A program made the translations under genes and the position numbers. DNA of 17,491 nt from assembly GCA_016199025.1 (NCBI GenBank), contig JACQHM010000294.1:1-17491 (forward strand), in the 5' to 3' direction. Of the stretch, positions 1 through 6,244 are shown piece by piece (the first letter of the stretch is position 1; every line of letters begins with the position of its first letter). The notes under the pieces were generated by a model. That model was not told the origin of the DNA, searched no databases, and worked only from the letters and a program-made list of their open reading frames with translations. Source of the DNA: Candidatus Methylomirabilota bacterium (GTDB taxonomy: Bacteria > Methylomirabilota > Methylomirabilia > Methylomirabilales > JACQHM01).

Positions 1-808
1 CCTTGACCGAGGGGCCGATGAAGGTCGCCTCCGGGTCGAGGATGGTCACCCCCTCCTCCATCCAGCGGGTCAGGATCCGACGCTGTAAGACCCGATGGGC
101 CTGGGCCAGCTCTACCCTCGAGTTGATGCCGATCGCCTCCTCGGGATCTGGAACTTTGACGACGTGGATCGCGAGGCCCTGCCGCTTCAACAGATCAAGG
201 GCCCCGGGGAGGTAGCGCTCCTTCTTGACCGCTGAAGGCCTCACCTCCTTCAAGGCGGGGAAGAGGGGTTTGGCGGCGAAGGCGTAGATCCCCATATTCA
301 CCTCACGGATCTTTAACTCTTGAGCTGAGGCCTCCGCCTCCTCGACGATCCTGAAGAACTCTCCCTTCTTCCCTCGAACGATCCGCCCGTACCCTTTGGG
401 ATCCGGGAGGTCCGCGGAGAGGAGGGTCGCCGCCGCTTCTCCCTTGGCATGCTCCTCGAGCAGCCTCTTGAGTGTTTCTTCCCTGACCAGGGGGACGTCT
501 CCCGAAAGGACCAACAGATCGCCGTCGAACCCTTTCAAGGTCCCTTCCACCTGGAGGAGGGCGTGGGCCGTTCCGAGCTGCTCCTCCTGAAGGGCAAACT
601 CGACAGGGCGACCGGCCAGGGCCTCTTTCACCCGATCGGCCTGGTGGCCGACCACCACGATCGTCCTCGTGACCGGGAGCCTTTCACAGAGATCGACGAC
701 ATATCGGATCATCGGTTCCCCCAGGAGGGGGTGAAGGACCTTGGGGAGGTTGGATTTCATCCGGGTCCCCGGCCCCGCCGCCAGGATGACCGCCACCCGC
801 TCTCGCAT
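1..808 (-). CDS. glmU: Bifunctional UDP-GlcNAc pyrophosphorylase / GlcN-1-P acetyltransferase, N-terminal part (runs off window)
   Basis: GlmU acetylates glucosamine-1-phosphate and then uridylylates it to UDP-GlcNAc, the cytoplasmic precursor of peptidoglycan and LPS. About 269 codons are present; the C-terminal left-handed beta-helix acetyltransferase domain lies outside the window, so the second activity is inferred from the family. Visible N-terminal uridyltransferase features are the nucleotide-binding loop LAAGPGTRMKS at residues 9-19, the QLGTAHAL segment, LSGDVPLV with the metal-binding Asp, KGYGRIVR, and VNMGIYAF (usually VNTGIYAF). The reading frame is open to the window edge. The ATG at 808 was chosen because homology begins a few residues later and a purine-rich GAGGGA lies just upstream. 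It has its own promoter and follows an intrinsic terminator, so it is probably a separate transcription unit from mqnD. Confidence 0.93.
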   Translation of the reverse strand, partial: MRERVAVILAAGPGTRMKSNLPKVLHPLLGEPMIRYVVDLCERLPVTRTIVVVGHQADRVKEALAGRPVEFALQEEQLGTAHALLQVEGTLKGFDGDLLVLSGDVPLVREETLKRLLEEHAKGEAAATLLSADLPDPKGYGRIVRGKKGEFFRIVEEAEASAQELKIREVNMGIYAFAAKPLFPALKEVRPSAVKKERYLPGALDLLKRQGLAIHVVKVPDPEEAIGINSRVELAQAHRVLQRRILTRWMEEGVTILDPEATFIGPSVK

Positions 809-865
809 AGAATCCCTCGCGAACGACTCAAATTAGCAAAGATAGTGCCAGATCACGCTGGGAAC

Positions 866-871
866 ACTATA
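866..871 (-). promoter_or_regulatory. Extended -10 promoter for glmU
   Basis: On the minus strand TGGTATAGT forms an extended -10 (TGn plus TATAGT, one mismatch to TATAAT). The start of transcription would be near 859, giving a leader of about 50 nt before the glmU ATG. There is no good -35 at 17 bp (TTTTGC), which fits an extended -10 promoter. It sits just downstream of the terminator at 891-918. Confidence 0.5.
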
Positions 872-890
872 CCACATCCACCAGGCCTGC

Positions 891-918
891 AAAAAGGGGG
901 TTCCGCCTCGGGAACCCC
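891..918 (-). terminator. Intrinsic terminator after mqnD
   Basis: On the minus strand a perfect 8-bp stem GGGGTTCC/GGAACCCC with a 6-nt loop is followed by CTTTTT. It lies about 30 nt after the mqnD stop codon and before the glmU promoter, so it separates the two transcription units. Confidence 0.85.
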
Positions 919-948
919 GGCATGAGGAGGAAGGACTATAGCGGGGGT

Positions 949-1785
949 CTAGCCTTCGAAGAATTCGACCTGCCCGTGACTCTTGAGGGCCCCACGTTCG
1001 ATACCCATCTGGAAGAGCCGTTCGATCGCGCGCCTGCCCTCCGAGCCATACTCGATCGTGTACCGGTTGACGTACATCCCCACGAACCGGTCGGCTAAGC
1101 GTCGTTCCATCCCCCGGGCGAACTGCATGGCGTAGTCGAGGGCCTCCTCTCGATGGTCCAACGCATAGTGGATGCTCTCCCGGAGGAGGGAGGAGATTTG
1201 CCTCGCGACGGCCGGTGCAAGATCCTTCCTGATGACATTCACGCCCAGGGGGAGAGGAAGACCTGTTTCCTGGTGCCACCACTCACCCAGGTCTAGAACC
1301 TTCGTTAACCCGTATTGTTCATACGTGAGCTGGCCCTCATGGATGAGAAGTCCCGCGTCAGCCTCCCCCTTGGCCACGACGTCCAGGATTTGGTCGAAGG
1401 GAACCTCGACGAAGGGGAATTCACCGATGGCGATCTTCAGGGTGAGGAAGGCCGTCGTCAAGAGACCTGGAACGGCGATCCTTTTGGCCCTTAATGTTTC
1501 AACGGTGAACAGCTCTCTGGCCACGACGATGGGGCCGTACCGGCTCCCCATGCTGGCCCCATGGGGGAGGAGGGCATATTTGTCGGAGACATGAGAATAG
1601 GCGTGAAGGGAGAGGGCCGTCACCTCCAGCTTCCCCTCGAACGCCCAACGATTCAGGGTCTCGATGTCCCGGATGACGTGTTCGAACTGAAGATCGTCAA
1701 CGTCCAGCTTCCCCTTTGCCAGAGCGTAGAACATGAAGGCATCATCCGGGTCCGGGCTATGACCCACCCTGATCAGCTCAGACAC
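949..1785 (-). CDS. mqnD: MqnD-like 1,4-dihydroxy-6-naphthoate synthase (futalosine menaquinone pathway)
   Basis: MqnD converts cyclic dehypoxanthinyl futalosine to 1,4-dihydroxy-6-naphthoate, a late step of the futalosine route to menaquinone. The 278-aa protein has the periplasmic-binding-protein-like fold signature of the family: GHSPDPDDAFMFYAL at residues 8-22 (compare SPCPNDTFIFYAL), LSLHAYSHV near 59-66, and GLLIHEGQLTY, whose His149 corresponds to the catalytic His described for Thermus MqnD. GTG at 1785 was chosen over an in-frame ATG at 1854 because AGGGGGG sits 5 nt upstream of the GTG and the protein family starts there. The GTG overlaps the aminotransferase stop by 8 nt, so translation is probably coupled. 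A terminator follows. The closely related MqnA-type or a general substrate-binding protein is less likely given the N-terminal motif. Confidence 0.8.
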   Translation of the reverse strand: MSELIRVGHSPDPDDAFMFYALAKGKLDVDDLQFEHVIRDIETLNRWAFEGKLEVTALSLHAYSHVSDKYALLPHGASMGSRYGPIVVARELFTVETLRAKRIAVPGLLTTAFLTLKIAIGEFPFVEVPFDQILDVVAKGEADAGLLIHEGQLTYEQYGLTKVLDLGEWWHQETGLPLPLGVNVIRKDLAPAVARQISSLLRESIHYALDHREEALDYAMQFARGMERRLADRFVGMYVNRYTIEYGSEGRRAIERLFQMGIERGALKSHGQVEFFEG

Positions 1786-2974
1786 GGCTTCCCCCCTGGA
1801 AAGGCTTCCGGTAGATCTCGTCGGCGGCGGCGATGCCGGGGCCGCAGGGAACACCTTCGGACAGAAGGATCCGTTCCAGGGCGGTGAGGAAGAGGAGGAC
1901 GTTGTTTGGCGTCGAGTTCATCCCCATGAGGCCCACCCGCCACACCCTCCCCTTGAGGGTTCCAAGGCCCCCCCCGATGTCGATGCCGAACTCCTGAAGG
2001 AGGCGACCCCGGATTGTGGCCTCGTCCACTCCTTCCGGGACCTTGACGGTGTTCAAGGTCCAGAGGCGGTACGGAGGTTCCACCAGCATCTCCAGCCCCA
2101 TCGCCTCCAGGCCTGCGATCAGGGCCAGGTGGTTCAATCGGTGACGCTCGAAGCGGGCTTCCAGTCCCTCTTCCTCGACGATCCTCAACGCTTCGAGCAG
2201 GGCATAATAGAGCGAGACAGGAGGGGTATGATGGTAGAACCGGTTCGTCCCCCAGTACTGCTCGAAGAGGGCGATGTCCAGGTAGTAGCTCTGGACCTTC
2301 CGCCTCCGGTTTCTCGTCTTCTCGATGGCCCTCTCGGAGAAGGTCACAGGGGCAAGTCCTGGAGGGGCGTTCAGGGCCTTCTGGGTGGCGGCGTAGCAGA
2401 CATCAATCCCATGCTGGTCCACCCCCACGGGATGGGCGGCAAGGCTGGTCACTGCATCCACCAGAAGGAGGGCCCCATATCGGTCCACGATCTCCCTGAG
2501 ATCTTCCAAGGGCTGGAGCACCCCGGTCGAGGTCTCGGCGTGGACCAGGGCCACGATCTTGATCCCTGTGTCCTTCTTCAGGGCTTCCTGGACCTGCTCG
2601 GGACGGATCGGCTTTCCCCACTCCTCCTCGATCCTGATCGGGACACCCCCACACCGCTCGACGATCTGGTGCATCCGATCGCCAAAAAAGCCGTTGTACC
2701 CGATCAGCACCTTCTCGCCAGGTTCAATGAGATTGATGAGGGCGGCCTCCATCCCAGAGGTCCCGGTGCCGGAGACGGGGAAGGTGGCCCGGTTCTCGGT
2801 CTCGAAAGTTGCATTCAGCAGCCGGTGGATCTCCCCCATGGCCTCCAGGAGGGAAGGATCGAAGTAGCCAACGACCTGGGCACTCATGGCCCGTAAGACC
2901 CGCTCCTCCACGTTGCTGGGGCCCGGCCCCATCAGGATCCGTGTGGGTGGATGAAACGCCTTTGATGCCGTCAT
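1778..2974 (-). CDS. Class V PLP-dependent aminotransferase (alanine-glyoxylate / serine-pyruvate type)
   Basis: Fold-type I, class V aminotransferase of the AGXT/SPT/PucG group, expected to move an amino group between alanine or serine and glyoxylate or pyruvate; the true substrate cannot be read from the sequence. The protein is 398 aa, normal for the family. Visible are the N-terminal MGPGPSNV (15-22), VSGTGTSGMEAAL for phosphate binding (67-79), HAETSTG (145-151), LLVDAVTSL with PLP-contacting Asp173, and ATQKALNAPPG with the Schiff-base Lys199. ATG at 2974 is preceded by AAGGAGGA; an upstream in-frame start at 3022 would place the protein start inside the terminator hairpin and is rejected. 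It is the first gene of an operon with mqnD and is preceded by a terminator/antiterminator leader. Confidence 0.9.
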   Translation of the reverse strand: MTASKAFHPPTRILMGPGPSNVEERVLRAMSAQVVGYFDPSLLEAMGEIHRLLNATFETENRATFPVSGTGTSGMEAALINLIEPGEKVLIGYNGFFGDRMHQIVERCGGVPIRIEEEWGKPIRPEQVQEALKKDTGIKIVALVHAETSTGVLQPLEDLREIVDRYGALLLVDAVTSLAAHPVGVDQHGIDVCYAATQKALNAPPGLAPVTFSERAIEKTRNRRRKVQSYYLDIALFEQYWGTNRFYHHTPPVSLYYALLEALRIVEEEGLEARFERHRLNHLALIAGLEAMGLEMLVEPPYRLWTLNTVKVPEGVDEATIRGRLLQEFGIDIGGGLGTLKGRVWRVGLMGMNSTPNNVLLFLTALERILLSEGVPCGPGIAAADEIYRKPFQGGSRV

Positions 2975-2998
2975 GGCTTCCTCCTTAGAACAACAAAG

Positions 2999-3040
2999 AA
3001 AAAAGCCACGGGGGCTTGTCACTGTCTGCCCCCGTGGCTT
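2999..3040 (-). terminator. Intrinsic terminator inside the leader, just upstream of the aminotransferase
   Basis: On the minus strand a perfect 13-bp stem (AAGCCACGGGGGC pairing with GCCCCCGTGGCTT), 12-nt loop, then six T. It ends 25 nt before the aminotransferase ATG with only the Shine-Dalgarno between. No promoter fits between it and the gene, so the gene can be expressed only by read-through, which implies conditional termination. Confidence 0.88.
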
Positions 3041-3097
3041 CTCATCGTGGCGAGGGGTTCAGGTGAGGTGTTACGTCCCGCCCGCCCGAGGGCAGAC
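3024..3097 (-). promoter_or_regulatory. Candidate antiterminator helix of the aminotransferase-mqnD leader
   Basis: On the minus strand GTCTGCCCTCG (3097-3087) can pair over 11 bp, with one G-U, with CGGGGGCAGAC (3034-3024), which is most of the 5' arm of the terminator plus part of its loop. The upstream strand can alternatively fold locally into a hairpin, CGTCTGCC with GGCGGGCG around a CTCG loop. The two states are mutually exclusive, as expected for a transcription attenuator or riboswitch expression platform. Confidence 0.55.
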
Positions 3098-3151
3098 GCC
3101 TCGACCAGAACCCACGCCGATCCCCAGAGCTTTGAAGACCTGTCCCTGCAT
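3071..3151 (-). CDS. Possible 26-residue glycine-rich leader peptide
   Basis: A 26-codon ORF starts at ATG 3151 inside the leader and ends at TAA 3071-3073. Glycine occurs at 8 of 26 positions, including alternate positions 10, 12, 14, 16 and 18. The upstream antiterminator strand begins at codon 19, so a ribosome stalled on the Gly codons would leave it free, whereas one at the stop codon would mask it. The downstream enzyme family can make glycine from glyoxylate. The Shine-Dalgarno is weak (AGAGGG about 11 nt upstream) and GC-rich DNA favours Gly codons, so this is a hypothesis only. Confidence 0.3.
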   Translation of the reverse strand: MQGQVFKALGIGVGSGRGVCPRAGGT

Positions 3152-3186
3152 GGCTCGATAAACCCTCTTCTCACAAAACCAGTTAG

Positions 3187-3216
3187 ACTATATCGCGGTT
3201 CCTTCGAGCGTGTCAA
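3187..3216 (-). promoter_or_regulatory. Sigma70-type promoter for the leader-aminotransferase-mqnD operon
   Basis: Minus strand TTGACA (3216-3211), 18-bp spacer, TATAGT (3192-3187). Transcription would begin near 3180, giving a leader of about 205 nt before the aminotransferase ATG. Confidence 0.75.
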
Positions 3217-3275
3217 GTAAATTCGTTCGCTGGCAGACAATTTGAGATAAGGCTATGGTTGCTAACTTTGGATCT

Positions 3276-3290
3276 CAGAGGGACCCTCTG
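3276..3290. repeat. 15-nt perfect palindrome, possible operator
   Basis: CAGAGGG-A-CCCTCTG, 7-1-7 inverted repeat, lies 60 bp upstream of the -35 box of the aminotransferase operon, within a stretch (3217-3441) where no gene is seen. It has the symmetry of a dimeric regulator site but no family is recognised. Confidence 0.3.
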
Positions 3291-3341
3291 GTGAAAGGGC
3301 GTGAACAGCCCTCGGAACCCCCTACTCCATGATCGAGGAGA

Positions 3342-3387
3342 AAATCCTCCCTTCCCCCCTTTTCCAAAGGGGGGGGTGAGGGGATTT
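3342..3387. repeat. C/G-rich palindromic intergenic repeat
   Basis: Imperfect palindrome beginning AAATCCTCCC and ending TGAGGGGATTT, with CCCCCCTTTT and AAAGGGGGG at its centre. It resembles the dispersed AAATCCCC...GGGGATTT elements seen many times in some proteobacterial-type genomes (recalled pattern, not searched). On the minus strand the hairpin is followed by TTTTC, so it could also act as a terminator downstream of the GNAT gene. Confidence 0.55.
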
Positions 3388-3441
3388 CGGTTGAGCCCTG
3401 GCCCCTCATGAAGGCATCAAGAGGGAACCACAGAATCTTCT

Positions 3442-3960
3442 CTAGCTATCAGCGTGTCTGGTCAGACGAATCTCGAACCACCTCTGATCTGCCAGAACCA
3501 CCGAGGTTTCAATCTGACGTTCAGGGACCGACCAGTAGATTCTCAGCAGCCGATCCTTCTCTTCCGGAGAAACTACTCGAAAACCGTGTTTTTCATAGAA
3601 ACGGATCGCCCAAACGGCATCGGCCCAGGTGCCAATGAAGATCGGGGTCGTCGTCTGGGCGCGAAGAAAGGAGAGCAATTGTCGCCCAATGCCCTGATTT
3701 CGTTTCGCCGTGCGAATATAGGCATGTCTGATGAGGGTCACATCTTGCACGTGTTGAAGGCCCATCACCCCCACCAGCTCCCCATCCTCTTCATACCCCC
3801 AGAAGACGACACCCTCATCCATCTCATGCCGAAGCTCGTCTTTCGACATGTACGGTTCTTTCCAGCAGTCCACAGGGATCACCCCTTTATAGGCTTGGGC
3901 GGCGTCATTGATAATCGCGTAGATCATGTCAAAGTCCCTCTTGTCACATGGACGGATCAT
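3442..3960 (-). CDS. GNAT-family N-acetyltransferase
   Basis: A 172-aa protein with the GNAT fold signature: substrate-side N-terminus, VVFWGYEEDGELVGVMGL (beta strands 2-4, about 51-68), the acetyl-CoA pyrophosphate loop RNQGIG at 87-92 followed by helix 3 RQLLSFLR, and FYEKHGFRVV (121-130) as the C-terminal motif. It would acetylate an amine using acetyl-CoA; the substrate is unknown. ATG 3960 is chosen over the upstream in-frame start at 4035 because GAGGAAGG lies directly upstream and the GNAT domain starts there (MIRPCDKRD). The 5' flank is a scrap heap of broken genes, and no clear promoter was found. Confidence 0.85.
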   Translation of the reverse strand: MIRPCDKRDFDMIYAIINDAAQAYKGVIPVDCWKEPYMSKDELRHEMDEGVVFWGYEEDGELVGVMGLQHVQDVTLIRHAYIRTAKRNQGIGRQLLSFLRAQTTTPIFIGTWADAVWAIRFYEKHGFRVVSPEEKDRLLRIYWSVPERQIETSVVLADQRWFEIRLTRHADS

Positions 3961-4064
3961 AACCTTCCTCAACGCCGAAGGCAAAGGGCGCGCAGCGTCC
4001 ACAATGAAAAAGCGATGCTGGGTGAAGTTCCGCACGCTCCCGTCTCGGAGATTCTGGAGAGTCT

Positions 4065-4109
4065 GTAGGCACCAGTCATGTGGGGGTCGAGTTGGATGGC
4101 TTTTCGGAA
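4065..4109 (-). pseudogene. TPR-motif scrap
   Basis: A minus-strand frame reads FRKAIQLDPHMTGAY, which matches the second helix and turn of a tetratricopeptide repeat (AIxLDP). No start or continuing repeat surrounds it, and it overlaps the tail of the YgiT-like ORF in another frame. It is most simply a fragment left by deletion, but at 15 residues chance resemblance is possible. Confidence 0.25.
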
Positions 4110-4216
4110 GAAAGGATCACAAAGCCCGCCTTATGCTTAAGAACTTCGCGCTCCACCTGCTTTTCTCGAACCGTTCCCTCACAGTACTCGCACTGATATC
4201 CGAACTGAGTTGTCAT
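4076..4216 (-). pseudogene. Truncated YgiT/MqsA-type zinc-finger antitoxin
   Basis: The 46-aa ORF begins MTTQFGYQCEYCEGTVREK and has the first Cys pair (C9, C12) of a YgiT-type zinc finger and the following HKAGFVIL strand. The second CxxC and the C-terminal part normal for the family are absent; after FVIL the sequence turns to unrelated SSEKPSNSTPT. With only two of four zinc ligands it probably does not fold. Its ATG is 2 nt after the stop of the VapC stub, so the pair looks joined by deletion. Such proteins normally pair with a small toxin, which is not present. Confidence 0.6.
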
Positions 4217-4218
4217 AT

Positions 4219-4302
4219 CTATGGCTCCGTCACTTCAGCCGAGCCTACGCGGTGAAAGAGAGCAATGACCGTGTTCGTATCGAGAAGGCACCTACCATTC
4301 AT
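4219..4302 (-). pseudogene. 5' remnant of a VapC-type PIN-domain toxin gene
   Basis: The ORF starts at an ATG overlapping the last codons of the VapB-like antitoxin, the usual vapBC arrangement, and encodes 27 aa with CLLDTNTVIALF, the first beta strand and catalytic Asp of PIN ribonucleases. It stops at TAG after about one fifth of the family length of 130 aa, and no further PIN residues (second Glu, TNDxDF) follow in any minus frame before the next gene. The toxin is therefore almost certainly inactive. Confidence 0.7.
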
Positions 4303-4537
4303 CGGGCTCTATCCTCTCACAGCCCTCCTCGATCGCCTCTTCCATCCTCTTGAGATCTTCAGGATCAATCCCTACCGCGAGTTCCAGGACCTTCGCTCCT
4401 GGCGTGCCACGGATGTGACGCCTGCGCAGCGACCGCGCAAACTCCAGGACCTGCCGTTGCTCGAGGGGACCAGGCTGCCACCCATGAAAACGCGACGGCC
4501 CTTCAGGGCTCACCCTGCCCCAAAGAACCGTGTACAT
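4292..4537 (-). CDS. VapB-like antitoxin of a broken toxin-antitoxin pair
   Basis: 81 aa from ATG 4537. The C-terminal half (LEFARSLRRRHIRGTPGAKVLEL, then DLKRMEEAIEEGCERIEPDEW) matches the small antitoxin type that ends in AIEEGCE-x-DEW and precedes PIN toxins. The N-terminus is less typical and the start is uncertain; the frame is open up to 4699. The stop overlaps the VapC-stub ATG. A good promoter lies upstream, so the antitoxin may still be expressed although its toxin is reduced to 27 codons. It could protect against related PIN toxins, which is inference. Confidence 0.65.
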   Translation of the reverse strand: MYTVLWGRVSPEGPSRFHGWQPGPLEQRQVLEFARSLRRRHIRGTPGAKVLELAVGIDPEDLKRMEEAIEEGCERIEPDEW

Positions 4538-4641
4538 GTGTTCATCACGCTGGAAGCTGATCTGGTTCGATTGCGTCTCTCCGGCGACGCCATCGCCCTG
4601 TCCCCTCTTTGAGCGGCGGGAGGGAAGCCGTCGGTGGTCAC

Positions 4642-4671
4642 ATAATACTTCCACACTGACGCGGCTGTCAA
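4642..4671 (-). promoter_or_regulatory. Sigma70-type promoter for the VapB-like gene
   Basis: Minus strand TTGACA (4671-4666), 18-bp spacer, TATTAT (4647-4642). Transcription would start near 4635, about 100 nt before the chosen antitoxin ATG. Its quality suggests that this remnant locus is still transcribed. Confidence 0.6.
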
Positions 4672-4847
4672 CGAAAAGTGAACGCGGACGGGAGAGCATG
4701 GGGAGGGAGCCCGCTAAGGGAACGGCGTAGGGAAAAGGGGAAGCTCAGCGGAGACCATCGCTCCCGATCACCCTTCTTCCGTTATCCTCTTCAAGAGCGC
4801 GGCGCTTGGTTTGCGCGACCAGAGGACCTCTTCCTCGCTGACCAGCC

Positions 4848-4864
4848 GGGAGCGCTTGGCTCCC
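4848..4864 (-). terminator. Hairpin directly after the M48 protease stop codon
   Basis: Minus strand GGGAGC-CAAGC-GCTCCC forms a 6-bp perfect stem immediately after the stop. No T run follows, so it is a weak or factor-dependent terminator candidate or an mRNA-stabilising 3' hairpin. The rest of 4672-4847 shows no gene. Confidence 0.3.
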
Positions 4865-6111
4865 TACCGGCCCTCCTGCTGGAACGTCTCGGCCATGCCG
4901 ATCCGCTCCAGGACCGGGGGATGAGTATAGAGGAAGAGGACAAGGGGCCTGGGGGGGGTCAGGTCGGCCAGGTTGGATTTCGCAAGTTGGACCTCGGATC
5001 TGATGAAGGCCTCGGGGTTTTTGGTCAACAGGAGGGATGCATAATCGGCCTGCCGCTCGAAGGCGCGGGAGATGGCGTTCTCAACCGGGAGGGTCACGAT
5101 GTGAAAGAGGAAGAGGGTGAGGAGAAGGAGGGGGAACCAAGCCAGGTCAGCCGGGTGCTGGATCAGGCCTTTCTGGACGCCCCAATGTAACGTCAGCGAT
5201 CCGACGAAGAGCCCGGCGAAGGCAAAGAGGGCGGCGAGGCCCACCCCCTTCCAGAGGTGCTGGTGCTTCCAGTGGCCCAGTTCATGGGCGAGGACCAGCT
5301 CCACCTCCTCCGGCGATGATCCTTTCACCAAGGTATCGTAGAGGACGACCCGCTTGGTTTTTCCCAAGCCCGAGACGTAGGCGTTCAATTTCCGCGTCCT
5401 CCGGCTGGCATCCATCTCCAGGACCTTCTCCACCTGGAGCCCTGCTTTCTCCGCAAGGGCCGTGACCCTGGCTCGAAGGTCTTCGTTCTGGATCGGCCGA
5501 AACGTGTGGAAGATCGGCTCGATCAGGATTGGGGAGATGGCGGTGAAGAAGACGATGAGGAAGGAGGCGGCGAGGCCGGCGGGGAGGTACCACGTCTCTG
5601 GGAAGCGGCGGATCAGGGCATAGAGGAGGAGCACGAGGGGCGGGAGCAGAACGGCGGATAAGAGGAAGCCCTTGAGCTGATCCAAGAGCCATCCCTGGAT
5701 GGTCTGGACGCTTAACCCGAAGGCCCTTTCCCGAAAGAGGTCTCGATAGGCGCTCAAAGGGAGGAAGAGTAAAGTGTACAAGAGGAGAAGGACCAGGGTG
5801 TACACGATGACGGCGAGCCACGGCTTCCCGAAGGCGAGGGAGAAGGCGAACCGCTCCAGGGCCTTCGAGGCTGGGATCACGATCAAGAGGAGGAGGAAGG
5901 CGACCTTCAGGCCGAGGCCGACGAAGAAGAGGGCATAGCGGCCCCACATGTAGAGCCGCCCCCTCGCTGCCTCCTCTTCCGAGAAGTACCGGCGGACCTC
6001 CTCCGGGCTCGACCTGGCTGGAGGTGGTGACGTCTGGGGGTTGGAGAATGGAAGGCCGAGGAAGGGGGCAAAGGCCAAAAGCACTGCTAAAGGCAATGTC
6101 GCTTTGGACAT
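4864..6111 (-). CDS. M48-family CAAX prenyl protease-like membrane metalloprotease (Ste24 type)
   Basis: 415-aa integral membrane zinc protease. The N-terminus has a hydrophobic leader (7-20), then a hydrophilic stretch and several membrane segments (about 58-80, 98-118, 145-167, 175-195), as in the peptidase M48 N-terminal Ste24 domain. The catalytic motif HELGH is at 276-280, with the third zinc ligand Glu352 in FERQADYASL and the family C-terminal motif THPPVLERI at 397-404. In eukaryotes Ste24 trims prenylated CAAX proteins; bacterial homologues are taken to act in membrane protein quality control, substrate unknown here. ATG 6111 is chosen because it starts the hydrophobic leader and has GAGGA about 10 nt upstream; an in-frame start at 6162 would read into the adjacent repeat. 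Monocistronic. Confidence 0.92.
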   Translation of the reverse strand: MSKATLPLAVLLAFAPFLGLPFSNPQTSPPPARSSPEEVRRYFSEEEAARGRLYMWGRYALFFVGLGLKVAFLLLLIVIPASKALERFAFSLAFGKPWLAVIVYTLVLLLLYTLLFLPLSAYRDLFRERAFGLSVQTIQGWLLDQLKGFLLSAVLLPPLVLLLYALIRRFPETWYLPAGLAASFLIVFFTAISPILIEPIFHTFRPIQNEDLRARVTALAEKAGLQVEKVLEMDASRRTRKLNAYVSGLGKTKRVVLYDTLVKGSSPEEVELVLAHELGHWKHQHLWKGVGLAALFAFAGLFVGSLTLHWGVQKGLIQHPADLAWFPLLLLTLFLFHIVTLPVENAISRAFERQADYASLLLTKNPEAFIRSEVQLAKSNLADLTPPRPLVLFLYTHPPVLERIGMAETFQQEGR

Positions 6112-6153
6112 GTTTCGCGTCCTCGCACGCTCTCGGTTTCCCCCAGGGGAGCA

Positions 6154-6228
6154 CCCTCTCACCCCAGCCCCCTTCCCCTTCCCCCCTGGTGGGGGAAGGG
6201 TGGGATGGGGGGGATAACGGGTGAGGGG
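6154..6228. repeat. Intergenic palindromic C/G-rich repeat
   Basis: Begins CCCTCTCACCCC and ends GGGTGAGGGG, with an inner perfect 9-bp hairpin CCTTCCCCC/GGGGGAAGG (6177-6199). It resembles the dispersed CCCTCACCC...GGGTGAGGG elements known from many high-GC bacteria. It lies in the 5' flank of the M48 gene, between it and an orphan antitoxin gene, and would fold in either transcript. Confidence 0.6.
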
Positions 6229-6244
6229 CCTGCGTCAACCAGGT

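Noticed and set aside
1786..1854. Longer mqnD start at ATG 1854
   Set aside because: The extra residues are low-complexity and lie fully within the aminotransferase; GTG 1785 has the Shine-Dalgarno.
3000..3180. 6S RNA (ssrS) or another stand-alone small RNA between promoter 3187-3216 and terminator 2999-3040
   Set aside because: Length (about 180 nt) and a possible imperfect closing stem would fit, but no conserved 6S central-bubble sequence was seen, and the 11-bp antiterminator plus absence of another promoter for the aminotransferase fit an attenuator better. Not excluded.
4678..5190. Plus-strand ORF of 170 aa opposite the M48 gene
   Set aside because: It is the antisense shadow of the protease C-terminus and has no recognisable motif.
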